In this document: positions 1 through 6,486 of the stretch, piece by piece
How the letters are laid out: each line of letters opens with the position of its first letter
Numbering within the stretch: position 1 is the first letter of the stretch
Assembly: GCA_020061685.1 (NCBI GenBank)
Contig: JAGUXU010000109.1
Coordinates: 1-6,593 of the forward strand
Direction of reading: 5' to 3'
Length of the DNA stretch: 6,593 nucleotides
Source: Candidatus Omnitrophota bacterium
Lineage (GTDB): Bacteria > Omnitrophota > Gorgyraeia > Pluralincolimonadales > Pluralincolimonadaceae
Program-made: the position numbers and the translations under genes
The notes under the pieces: generated by a model
Seen by the model: only the letters and a program-made list of their open reading frames with translations
Databases searched by the model: none
Told to the model about the DNA's origin: nothing

Positions 1-1
1 C

Positions 2-994
2 GAGACGGTACTGATGAGGATGATACGCGGCGCGGGGCTGGGGGGCATGCGCGGCATCCCGCCGTCACGGAAGATGGACGGCAGGTTGGTCATAAGGCCA
101 TTGATAGAGGCCTGGAGGAGCGATGTGGAAGCGTATCTGCGGGCCCTGAATATCAAGCCCCGGCAGGACGTCACGAATACGATGACGAAATTCTTGAGGA
201 ACAGGATAAGGCACGAGTTGATCGCTTATCTAAGGGGCTATAATCCGAATATAAAAGAGATCCTGGTCAGGAACGCTCAAAGCCTCACCTATGACTATGA
301 GGTCCTCGCGGACCTGATAGAGAAGGAATTCGGAAAAAGCGCCAGGGTAAAGAAAGACTCCGTGAGGATCCCGCTTTATAATTTTAAGGCTAAGCCGGCC
401 GGGATACGCAGGGGGGTATTACGGAAAGCGATCGAGGTCCTGAAGGGGGACCTGCGCAGGATAGACTATTCCCACATCGAGGAGATAGACGGGCTGATCG
501 GGTCGGGTAAGGGCGCCCTGGACCTGCCCGATAAGATACGCGTCAGCAGGGCGAGAGATTCGCTCATATTCCATAAGGCCGGGAAAGCGGTGCGCTCAAG
601 CCCTTCGGGGAAGATCCGGAAGCGGCTGTTGGTCCCCGGGAAAACGCATGTGCCCGAATTAGGCCTGATATTCGAGGCGGAGTTTATCGGGACGAGGGTC
701 AGGTTCGGCAAGCCAAGTAATGTAGAATATATGGATTACGCGAGACTAAAACAGCCCTTGTATTTAAGGACATGGGAGAAGGGCGACAGGTTTAAGCCGC
801 TCGGGATGGTATCCGCGAAGAAACTCCAGGATTTTTACGTTGACGGAAAGATCCCCCGCGGCCGGAGAAGTTCAATCCCTCTTGTCGTATCAGGCAAAAG
901 GATAATCTGGGTCTGCGGACTGCGCCTTTCCGATGAAGTAAAGATAACTTCTGGGACAAGGCGAATACTGAAGCTTTCCTATAAAAAGGCCTAA
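2..994 (+). CDS. tilS: tRNA(Ile)-lysidine synthase TilS, 5'-truncated by the window edge
   Basis: TilS ligates lysine to C34 of the CAU-anticodon tRNA-Ile in an ATP-dependent reaction, so that this tRNA reads AUA and is charged with Ile. The reading frame is open from base 2, and the first visible residues, ETVLMR, are the conserved continuation of the N-terminal PP-loop domain. The ATG at 14 is therefore an internal Met, and the true start, with the SGGxDS ATP loop, lies upstream (roughly 130 residues missing). Visible landmarks are the FLRNRIRH segment at 191-214, a helical middle domain, and the C-terminal TilS domain with the RTWEKGDRFKPLG block at 767-805 and KKLQDFYVDGKIPR at 818-859. 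The gene is intact to its TAA stop. TilS is especially relevant here because ATA codons are abundant in all the neighbouring genes. tilS next to ftsH is a common bacterial pairing; no hpt lies between them, unlike in Bacillus. Confidence 0.95.
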   Translation, partial: ETVLMRMIRGAGLGGMRGIPPSRKMDGRLVIRPLIEAWRSDVEAYLRALNIKPRQDVTNTMTKFLRNRIRHELIAYLRGYNPNIKEILVRNAQSLTYDYEVLADLIEKEFGKSARVKKDSVRIPLYNFKAKPAGIRRGVLRKAIEVLKGDLRRIDYSHIEEIDGLIGSGKGALDLPDKIRVSRARDSLIFHKAGKAVRSSPSGKIRKRLLVPGKTHVPELGLIFEAEFIGTRVRFGKPSNVEYMDYARLKQPLYLRTWEKGDRFKPLGMVSAKKLQDFYVDGKIPRGRRSSIPLVVSGKRIIWVCGLRLSDEVKITSGTRRILKLSYKKA

Positions 995-1008
995 TTTTCT
1001 TGCCTTTT
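984..1008 (+). terminator. weak hairpin after tilS, possible terminator or attenuator
   Basis: AAAAGGC at 984-990 can pair with GCCTTTT at 1002-1008 around an 11-base loop that contains the tilS stop codon. A separate T-run lies at 1014-1019. The stem has only three G-C pairs and the T-run does not follow it directly, so this is a poor match to a classical intrinsic terminator. It also overlaps the proposed -35 element of the ftsH promoter. It may partly reduce read-through from tilS, or be chance. Confidence 0.22.
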
Positions 1009-1029
1009 ACGGATTTTTTCTGATATAAT
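1000..1029 (+). promoter_or_regulatory. predicted housekeeping-sigma promoter for ftsH and the downstream operon
   Basis: A perfect -10 hexamer TATAAT lies at 1024-1029, preceded by TG at 1021-1022 with one base between, which is the extended -10 arrangement. TTGCCT at 1000-1005 matches four of six bases of the -35 consensus, with an 18-base spacer. Transcription would begin near 1036 and leave a leader of about 20 bases. That leader carries AAAGGA at 1041-1046, 10 bases before the ftsH ATG. It is the only intergenic region of useful size in the window. TATAAT is frequent inside genes here because of ATA codon use, but this copy is intergenic and has both the extended -10 and a -35. No heat-shock-type element was recognised. 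Confidence 0.6.
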
Positions 1030-1056
1030 CAAATTTTACTAAAGGAATGAGCCAAG

Positions 1057-2949
1057 ATGAGTAACGGCCAAAAGAGAAAAAATAACAAGAAGAACAATAA
1101 TCGGCTGCAGGTAATGCTACAGCGCCTTCTGTTCGGGATCATGCTCCTGTTGATGCTGTCGTATGTATGGCGCACTACAAATCAGTCCATAGGAACGGCT
1201 CAGCCGAAGGAGCTAAGCCTCTCGGAATTCTCGAATTATGTAGTCCATAATAAGGCCGAGCAGAAGATAAAATCGGCCGTCAAGGCGGAGAATATAATCG
1301 AGGGGGAATTTACGGACGGCTCGCGCTACATAGTCAATATCGCGGAAAACGACCCGGACATAATCAAGCTCCTGAGAGAAAATATCTCCGATTTCAGGAT
1401 CAGGATACCGCGGACATTCTGGGCCAACATCTTCTATACGGTCCTGGGGCCGCTTATTTTTGTCCTGCTCTTCTGGTTTTTGATATCGCGCAGCGCGCAG
1501 GCGGGAGGCGGCAGGATACTCTCTTTCGGCAAGAGCCGCGCAAGGCAGATCCTGGGAGAGCAGTTAAGGATCACATTCCAGGACGTCGCGGGTGTCGATG
1601 AGGCCAAGGAAGAGCTTCAGGAAGTGATCGAATTCTTAAAAGACCCCCGTAAATTCCAGCGTCTCGGCGGAAAGATACCGAAAGGCGTATTGCTGATAGG
1701 CCCGCCGGGCACAGGAAAGACACTTCTTGCCAAAGCGGTCGCCGGAGAGGCGGGGGTGCCTTTCTTCTCGATAAGCGGGTCCGATTTTGTCGAGATGTTC
1801 GTCGGCGTCGGCGCATCCAGAGTGCGCGATCTATTTGACCAGGCGAAGAAAGCCGCGCACGTCGGCGGAAAAGGATGCATCATATTTGTCGATGAGATAG
1901 ACGCGGTCGGCAGGCAGCGTTTTGCCGGCATCGGCGGCGGGCACGACGAGCGCGAGCAGACGTTAAACGCGCTTTTGGTCGAGATGGACGGGTTTAATAC
2001 GCAGGAAGGCGTGATACTGATCGCCGCCACCAACAGGCCCGACGTCCTGGACCCGGCGCTCTTGCGGCCGGGCAGGTTTGACAGGGTCATAGTCGTAAGC
2101 AGGCCTGATATCGTCGGCAGGGAGGCGATATTGAAGGTCCATGTTAGAAATGTGAAATTAGCGCCTGAGGTGGACCTTAAATTGATTGCCCGCAGGACCG
2201 TGGGTTTCTCGGGCGCGGACCTGGCGAACCTTGTCAACGAGGCGGCGTTACTGGCCGCGCGCAGGAACAAAGAGGCCGTTACGATGGAGGAGCTTGAGGA
2301 GTCTATTGAACGCGTCATAGCAGGGCCGGCGAAGAAGAGCCGCGTCATCACGACACACGAAAAAGAGATCACCGCTTACCATGAGGCAGGGCACGCGTTA
2401 TTGGCTTTATTGATCCCGGGCGCCGAGACTCTGCACAAAGTCACTATTTTACCCAGGGGAATGGCGGGCGGATACACTCTTATGGCCCCCACCGAAGACA
2501 GGTATTATAGAGCCAAATCAGAACTGCTCGCCGATATCACGGTCTCGTTGGGCGGCAGGGCGTCCGAGGAGCTGATATTTGCCGATATAACGACCGGCGC
2601 CAGGAACGATATGCAGATGTCGACCGAGATGGCCCGGAGGATGGTCACCGAGTTCGGCATGAGCGAGAAGCTCGGTAATCTGACCTTCGGCAAGAGGCAG
2701 GACCAGATATTCCTCGGAAGAGATATTTTGGAAGAGAGAAATTACAGCGACCAGACCGCTCTATTGATAGACCAGGAGATCAAGCGCATAATAGACGAAT
2801 GCTACAGCTGCGCGAAAGAGACTCTCGCCGCCAATAGGGACAAATTGAAACTGCTTGCTGAGATGTTGCTTGAAAAAGAGGTCTTGGACGTCAAAGAGAT
2901 AAGGCAGCTCTTAGGGCTTCCCGATGAATCTGCGGCTGCTGGAACTTAA
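1057..2949 (+). CDS. ftsH: ATP-dependent zinc metalloprotease FtsH
   Basis: FtsH is a membrane-anchored hexameric AAA+ protease that extracts and degrades misfolded membrane proteins and selected short-lived cytosolic regulators. The 630-residue length is normal. The start is supported by AAAGGA 10 bases upstream. In order it has: a Lys/Asn-rich cytosolic tail (1-22), a membrane helix (about 23-38), a small extracytoplasmic domain (about 45-120), a second helix (about 124-144), and the AAA domain. The AAA domain shows Walker A GPPGTGKT (215-222), the pore segment around F248, Walker B IIFVDE (275-280) and arginine fingers R337 and R340. The peptidase domain has HEAGH (442-446) and the conserved Asp of TTGARND (D518), the expected third zinc ligand. 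All catalytic residues are present. One oddity is about five extra residues (HVGGKG, 268-273) just before Walker B, where E. coli FtsH has a single Pro. The short C-terminal tail lacks the long extension of E. coli. It is the first gene of the proposed operon and overlaps folP. Confidence 0.98.
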   Translation: MSNGQKRKNNKKNNNRLQVMLQRLLFGIMLLLMLSYVWRTTNQSIGTAQPKELSLSEFSNYVVHNKAEQKIKSAVKAENIIEGEFTDGSRYIVNIAENDPDIIKLLRENISDFRIRIPRTFWANIFYTVLGPLIFVLLFWFLISRSAQAGGGRILSFGKSRARQILGEQLRITFQDVAGVDEAKEELQEVIEFLKDPRKFQRLGGKIPKGVLLIGPPGTGKTLLAKAVAGEAGVPFFSISGSDFVEMFVGVGASRVRDLFDQAKKAAHVGGKGCIIFVDEIDAVGRQRFAGIGGGHDEREQTLNALLVEMDGFNTQEGVILIAATNRPDVLDPALLRPGRFDRVIVVSRPDIVGREAILKVHVRNVKLAPEVDLKLIARRTVGFSGADLANLVNEAALLAARRNKEAVTMEELEESIERVIAGPAKKSRVITTHEKEITAYHEAGHALLALLIPGAETLHKVTILPRGMAGGYTLMAPTEDRYYRAKSELLADITVSLGGRASEELIFADITTGARNDMQMSTEMARRMVTEFGMSEKLGNLTFGKRQDQIFLGRDILEERNYSDQTALLIDQEIKRIIDECYSCAKETLAANRDKLKLLAEMLLEKEVLDVKEIRQLLGLPDESAAAGT

Positions 2950-4120
2950 GGATATAAAAGAAGTAAAAGACGAGTTGCGGGCCCTGAAGGTCCATGACGG
3001 CGGGATCGATATCATGGCGCCTAAGGCGCTCTTGAGAGTGATAAAAGTCAAAGGGCTGGATTCCGCCGCGCTTAATATATTGAAACAGGATATGCTCTCG
3101 ATAGGCGGCGATTGCGCCGTCTCGTGGGACGCGTTCATAAGAAGGACCAAAGACGCCGAAGGCATAATAATCGGCACGGCAGCTCAACTTGACCGGCTCT
3201 GTGAAAAATTGGAGAGGCAGCCGCTCGGCCTTTCAGAATTGGGAAAGAAGTTGTGCCTGCTCGAGGATAATCTTAATAAGCGCGATCTTACCCTTAGCGC
3301 AGGCAGATATAAATTGAATTTGGGCGCGCGGACGCATATAATGGGGATATTGAACGTCACCCCGGATTCCTTCTCTGACGGCGGCCTGTATACGGACAGG
3401 GAAGAGGCGGTAAGGCGCGCCATCGAGATGGAGAATCAGGGCGCGGATATGATCGACATCGGCGGCGAATCCACGCGGCCGGGATCGAAGCCGGTCTCAG
3501 CCGAAGAGGAATGCGGACGGGTCATCCCGGTCATAAAGGTTCTGGCAAAGAGGATAAATCTCCCCATCTCGGTCGATACATCGAAATTTTCGGTCGCACA
3601 GAAAGCGCTTGATTGCGGCGCCGTTATAGTAAACGACATCTCGGGGTTAAAGAAAGAGCCGAAGATAGCAAAACTCGTAAAGAGGCATAAAGCGGCGATT
3701 GTCCTTATGCATATGAAAGGGACTCCCCGCACGATGCAGAGAGCCCCCAGATATACGTCTTTGGTCTCCGAGATAACAGAGAGCCTGCGCCGCAGCGTGA
3801 TCATTGCCAAAGACGCCGGGATATCCGATAATAGCATAGTGATCGACCCGGGGATAGGGTTCGGCAAGACAGTGGAAGACAACCTGAAGATCTTGAAAAG
3901 GTTGCGCGAGTTCAAGTCGTTAGGCTATCCCGTCCTCGTCGGTCCGTCAAGGAAGTCTTTTATCGGAAGAGTACTGGGCGCGGAGACGGAAGAGAGGCTG
4001 TTTGGGACCGCGGCATCGGTCGCGGTCGCGATCCAGAACGGGGCGGACATATTACGGGTCCATGACGTCGACCAGATGCGCCGGGTCGCGCGATTAACGG
4101 ATGCCATTTTAAATGTTTGA
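2924..4120 (+). CDS. folP: dihydropteroate synthase FolP with a long N-terminal extension
   Basis: FolP condenses 6-hydroxymethyl-7,8-dihydropterin pyrophosphate with p-aminobenzoate to make dihydropteroate, the step of folate synthesis blocked by sulfonamides. The TIM-barrel core covers residues 138-398 with all family motifs: MGILNVTPDSFSDGG (140-154), DIGGESTRPG (178-187), SVDTSK (216-221), NDISG (237-241), HMKGTP (263-268), DPGIGFGKT (308-316), GPSRKSFIG (340-348) and RVHDV (378-382). At 398 residues it is about 120 longer than the usual 270-280. The extra N-terminal part looks like a genuine folded domain, with conserved-looking stretches such as IMAPKALLRVIKVKG and ILKQDMLSIGGD. I recall similar extensions in FolP of some other anaerobic bacteria, with no function known to me. 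The ATG at 2924 lies inside the end of ftsH (26-base overlap), with AGGG at 2913-2916 seven bases upstream, which suggests translational coupling. An internal Met at 140 would give the bare core but has no convincing ribosome binding site. Confidence 0.96.
   Translation: MNLRLLELKDIKEVKDELRALKVHDGGIDIMAPKALLRVIKVKGLDSAALNILKQDMLSIGGDCAVSWDAFIRRTKDAEGIIIGTAAQLDRLCEKLERQPLGLSELGKKLCLLEDNLNKRDLTLSAGRYKLNLGARTHIMGILNVTPDSFSDGGLYTDREEAVRRAIEMENQGADMIDIGGESTRPGSKPVSAEEECGRVIPVIKVLAKRINLPISVDTSKFSVAQKALDCGAVIVNDISGLKKEPKIAKLVKRHKAAIVLMHMKGTPRTMQRAPRYTSLVSEITESLRRSVIIAKDAGISDNSIVIDPGIGFGKTVEDNLKILKRLREFKSLGYPVLVGPSRKSFIGRVLGAETEERLFGTAASVAVAIQNGADILRVHDVDQMRRVARLTDAILNV
3314..3342 (+). promoter_or_regulatory. 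promoter-like sequence inside folP (tentative)
   Basis: TTGAAT at 3314-3319 and TATAAT at 3337-3342 are separated by an ideal 17 bases. They lie within folP at the junction between its N-terminal extension and the synthase core. If active, it would start transcription near 3349 and supply cdaA, cdaR and downstream genes independently of ftsH. The start would fall after the internal ATG at 3341, so it would not yield a core-only FolP from that Met. Abundant ATA codons make chance TATAAT matches common in these genes, so confidence is low. Confidence 0.15.
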
Positions 4121-4949
4121 TATCAGCAGAATACAGACTATGAGCGAGATAATAAACCTGATCTGGAAACCGATAATAGAGATAGCGATCCTCTGGTTTA
4201 TCATCTACCGTTTGTTCGTCTTCATCAAAGGCACGCGCGCCGTCCAGGTCCTGCGCGGCATAATAATCATAGCGATAATATTCTTCCTTACTCAGCAGTT
4301 GAGATTCGACGTTGTCAACTGGATATTCATGAAGTTATTCGCCCTCTCGGTGATCGCATTCCTGATCGTCTTCCAGCCGGAGATGCGCAGCGGCCTCGCG
4401 AGGATAGGCAGGGAAAAGGTCTTCGGCAACATAATAACCGAAGAGAGGACTATCGAAGAGATCGCCAAGTCCGCTTCCATGTTATCCAAGAAGAAGATAG
4501 GGACTATCCTGGCGATACAAAGAGAAGTTAACCTTGAGCCGTATACGGAAAGCGGCGTGGCCATCGACAGCAACCTGACCAGCGAGCTCCTCAACACGAT
4601 ATTCATGCCGAACACCCCCTTGCATGACGGCGGCGTCATCATCCACGGCGACAGGATAGTCGCGGCCGGCTGTCTTTTCCCGCTGACACAGAATCCGGAC
4701 GTCGGTAAATTATTGGGTACAAGGCACAGGGCGGCGATAGGGTTAAGCGAGGAGACCGACGCGGTATGTGTGGTGGTGTCCGAGGAGACCGGCATGATCT
4801 CCGTCGCGAATGCCGGGAAATTGACCCATGACCTGGACAGGGAGCGCCTGATAAACCATCTGCGCGCGCTTTTATACAGGCCGAAGAAGGAGAAGCGTCC
4901 GCGGGTAAAATTATCCGCCAACTTATTCTTTAAGAAAAAACATGATTAA
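4113..4949 (+). CDS. cdaA: diadenylate cyclase CdaA (DacA), membrane-bound
   Basis: CdaA condenses two ATP molecules into cyclic di-AMP, a second messenger controlling potassium and osmolyte transport and cell-wall homeostasis. The 278-residue length matches the family (about 273). Three N-terminal membrane helices are visible at about 19-37, 46-60 and 66-87, followed by the cytosolic DAC domain. Its signatures are TPLHDGGVII (168-177) and GTRHRAAIG (202-210), with R204, H205 and R206 forming the RHR motif, then a VSEETG segment (222-227). The first catalytic motif reads DGG (172-174) instead of the usual DGA; the metal-binding Asp is kept, so activity is likely. The ATG at 4113 overlaps the folP end by 8 bases, implying coupling. 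No good ribosome binding site is visible, and the Met at 4140 is a possible alternative start that would keep all the helices. The following gene encodes its expected membrane partner, CdaR. Confidence 0.96.
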   Translation: MFDISRIQTMSEIINLIWKPIIEIAILWFIIYRLFVFIKGTRAVQVLRGIIIIAIIFFLTQQLRFDVVNWIFMKLFALSVIAFLIVFQPEMRSGLARIGREKVFGNIITEERTIEEIAKSASMLSKKKIGTILAIQREVNLEPYTESGVAIDSNLTSELLNTIFMPNTPLHDGGVIIHGDRIVAAGCLFPLTQNPDVGKLLGTRHRAAIGLSEETDAVCVVVSEETGMISVANAGKLTHDLDRERLINHLRALLYRPKKEKRPRVKLSANLFFKKKHD

Positions 4950-5370
4950 CTGGCTGAGAAAAAATTTTTGGCTTAAGATAATATCGCTTGTCCTGGCGAT
5001 AATCACATGGTATTACGTCGCCGAAGAGTTAAGCCACTCGCAGGGCGAGGAGCGTTTGCCGTTCTGGGTCAGCTATACGCAGGCGAATGTCGTCAAGGAA
5101 GTCAAGATCGTTCCCGTGATCGTCGGACATCCGGCGGCAGGTTACGCCGTGCGTCCGGAAAGCATAACGGTAAAACCGGACACCACCTATATAATGGGAC
5201 CGAAGCGCATAGTAGATAAGATAGGCTCTTTGAGGACATGGCAGATAGATGTTACCGGCCAGAACAAGACCTGCACTTTGATGGTGCCGTTGGAGCTGGT
5301 CAAGGGCGTAAGGTTTTACGGTTCCGGCGGAATCGTTGACGTCACCATCCCCATCGAGAAAGCCCAGTAA
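4942..5370 (+). CDS. cdaR: short YbbR-domain protein, probable CdaA regulator CdaR
   Basis: This 142-residue protein has a cytosolic start (MINWLRKNFW), one membrane helix at about 10-26, and an extracytoplasmic part with a single YbbR-like beta domain at about 52-140. Family-like signs are the NFWLKIISLVLAIITWYYV anchor (8-26), VGHPAAGYAVRPESITVKP (61-79) and YIMGPKRI (83-90). In Firmicutes, CdaR is a larger protein (about four YbbR domains) that binds CdaA in the membrane and tunes c-di-AMP production. The 8-base overlap with cdaA strongly suggests a stoichiometric partnership. The identification rests on the anchor, repeat pattern and neighbour rather than on catalytic residues. The single-domain form would have a much smaller outer surface. 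The start codon is fixed by the overlap; only a weak purine-rich stretch precedes it. No premature stop or frameshift is evident, so the protein appears naturally short. Confidence 0.85.
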   Translation: MINWLRKNFWLKIISLVLAIITWYYVAEELSHSQGEERLPFWVSYTQANVVKEVKIVPVIVGHPAAGYAVRPESITVKPDTTYIMGPKRIVDKIGSLRTWQIDVTGQNKTCTLMVPLELVKGVRFYGSGGIVDVTIPIEKAQ

Positions 5371-5385
5371 CCCCGATAAATCAAG

Positions 5386-6099
5386 ATGCCCAAATTAGGC
5401 GTAAATATAGATCATGTCGCGACATTAAGGCAGGCGCGCGGAGGCGTAGAACCGGAACCTGTCCTGGCGGCGAGCCTCTGCGAGGCGGCCGGATGTGATT
5501 CCATAGTCAGCCATCTGCGCGAGGACAGGCGGCATATAAACGAGGAAGACTTATATATATTAAGGAAGACGGTCAGGACACGTTTGAATATGGAGATGTC
5601 GATCGCCAAAGAGATAGTGAATATAGCCCTGAAGGTAAAACCCGATGAGGCGACCTTAGTCCCGGAAAGGCGCAAGGAACTTACGACCGAAGGAGGACTT
5701 GATTGCGTTAGATATGGCAGAGAGGTATCCGGGGTCGTACGCAGGCTGCGCAAGAAGGGGATAGTAGTCAGCCTGTTTATAGACGCGGACAAAAAGCAGA
5801 TCAATGCCGCCGTTAAGACAGGATCGGAATTTATAGAGTTACATACCGGCGAATACGCGAATGCGAAGGACGGCCGCGAAAGGCAGGCGCAACTGAAGAA
5901 ACTGGCCGGGGCGACTGAATATGCCATCCGCTCGGGGTTACGCGTCAATGCCGGCCACGGCTTGAATTACAGCAATGTATCGGCTGTCGCGAAGTTAGAA
6001 GGCATAGAAGAGCTGAACATCGGCCACTCGATAATCTCGAGGGCGGTCTTCGTCGGCCTGGATAGGGCCGTAAAGGAAATGCTGGGGCTGATAAGATGA
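5386..6099 (+). CDS. pdxJ: pyridoxine 5'-phosphate synthase PdxJ
   Basis: PdxJ closes the ring of vitamin B6 in the DXP-dependent pathway: it joins 1-deoxyxylulose 5-phosphate with the aminoacetone phosphate produced by PdxA, giving pyridoxine 5'-phosphate in the cytosol. The 237-residue length is typical. Conserved blocks run the full length: LGVNIDHVATLRQARGG (4-20), HLREDRRHI (43-51), LNMEM (67-71), LVPERRKELTTEGGLD (91-106), SLFIDAD (129-135), FIELHTGEYA (149-158), VNAGHGLNYSNV (187-198) and ELNIGHSII (209-217). By motif, H43, E70 and H191 correspond to the catalytic His/Glu/His set. The gene starts 15 bases after cdaR with no clear ribosome binding site, and ends in an ATGA overlap with acpS. 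pdxA is not in the window, but its presence elsewhere is expected if this pathway is complete. No truncation or missing key residue was seen. Confidence 0.98.
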   Translation: MPKLGVNIDHVATLRQARGGVEPEPVLAASLCEAAGCDSIVSHLREDRRHINEEDLYILRKTVRTRLNMEMSIAKEIVNIALKVKPDEATLVPERRKELTTEGGLDCVRYGREVSGVVRRLRKKGIVVSLFIDADKKQINAAVKTGSEFIELHTGEYANAKDGRERQAQLKKLAGATEYAIRSGLRVNAGHGLNYSNVSAVAKLEGIEELNIGHSIISRAVFVGLDRAVKEMLGLIR

Positions 6100-6479
6100 T
6101 AGAGGGATTCGGGGTGGATATAGTCGAGGTAAAAAGGGTCAAGGCCGCGGTCAGGAAATACGGCAGGAGATTCTTGAACAAGATCTATACGAAACGGGAA
6201 CTCGATTATTGCAGGGGCAAGGGCGCCCCGGAGCAGCATCTGGCCGCGAGATTCGCGGCGAAGGAGGCGGTTTATAAGGCCTTCGGAGGCGGCGGCAAGA
6301 CAGCGATCGCCTGGACCGATGTCGAGGTGATAAACGAGAAGAACGGGAGGCCCAAGGTCATATTGAAGGGCAGCGCGAAGAAATTGATGGCCAAAAGAAA
6401 GATCGCGAAAGCGGTCATAAGCCTCTCGCACACCAAAAATTACGCGGTCGGGAATTGTTTACTGATAGGAAAAGGTTGA
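6096..6479 (+). CDS. acpS: holo-[acyl-carrier-protein] synthase AcpS
   Basis: AcpS transfers the 4'-phosphopantetheine group of coenzyme A to a serine of acyl carrier protein, activating it for fatty acid synthesis. The 127-residue length is normal for this small trimeric cytosolic enzyme. It shows GFGVDIVEVKR (4-14) with the magnesium ligand D8, the central RFAAKEAVYKAFG (52-64) with the second metal ligand E57, DVEV (75-78), and the C-terminal ISLSHTKNYAVG (108-119). The start codon shares bases with the pdxJ stop (ATGA); GGGG at 6084-6087 sits 8 bases upstream and could serve as a ribosome binding site. The pairing pdxJ-acpS is common in bacteria, as is acpS followed by the nicotinamide-repair gene seen here. 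A four-glycine run at 64-67 replaces the usual loop after KAFG and looks like normal variation. Confidence 0.97.
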   Translation: MIEGFGVDIVEVKRVKAAVRKYGRRFLNKIYTKRELDYCRGKGAPEQHLAARFAAKEAVYKAFGGGGKTAIAWTDVEVINEKNGRPKVILKGSAKKLMAKRKIAKAVISLSHTKNYAVGNCLLIGKG

Positions 6480-6486
6480 CCTGAAG

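Noticed and set aside
14..16. ATG at 14 as the tilS start
   Set aside because: The frame continues upstream with ETVL, part of the conserved TilS ETVLMR motif, and the ATP-binding loop would be missing.
1293..1298. TATAAT boxes inside genes (also at 239-244, 377-382 and 5190-5195)
   Set aside because: None has a credible -35 at 16 to 18 bases, and frequent ATA codons make such hexamers common by chance.
1617..2372. A 251-codon open frame on the minus strand within ftsH
   Set aside because: It lies wholly opposite a strongly conserved part of ftsH, its translation is Ser/Thr/Pro-rich with no recognisable motif, and it reflects codon bias on the coding strand.
4292..4921. A 209-codon open frame on the minus strand within cdaA
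   Set aside because: It is opposite the conserved CdaA domains, has no recognisable family motif, and has no independent promoter or ribosome binding site that I can see.
5007..5219. A 70-codon plus-strand open frame inside cdaR in another frame
   Set aside because: It is Arg/Gly-rich without family features and is embedded in the YbbR coding frame.
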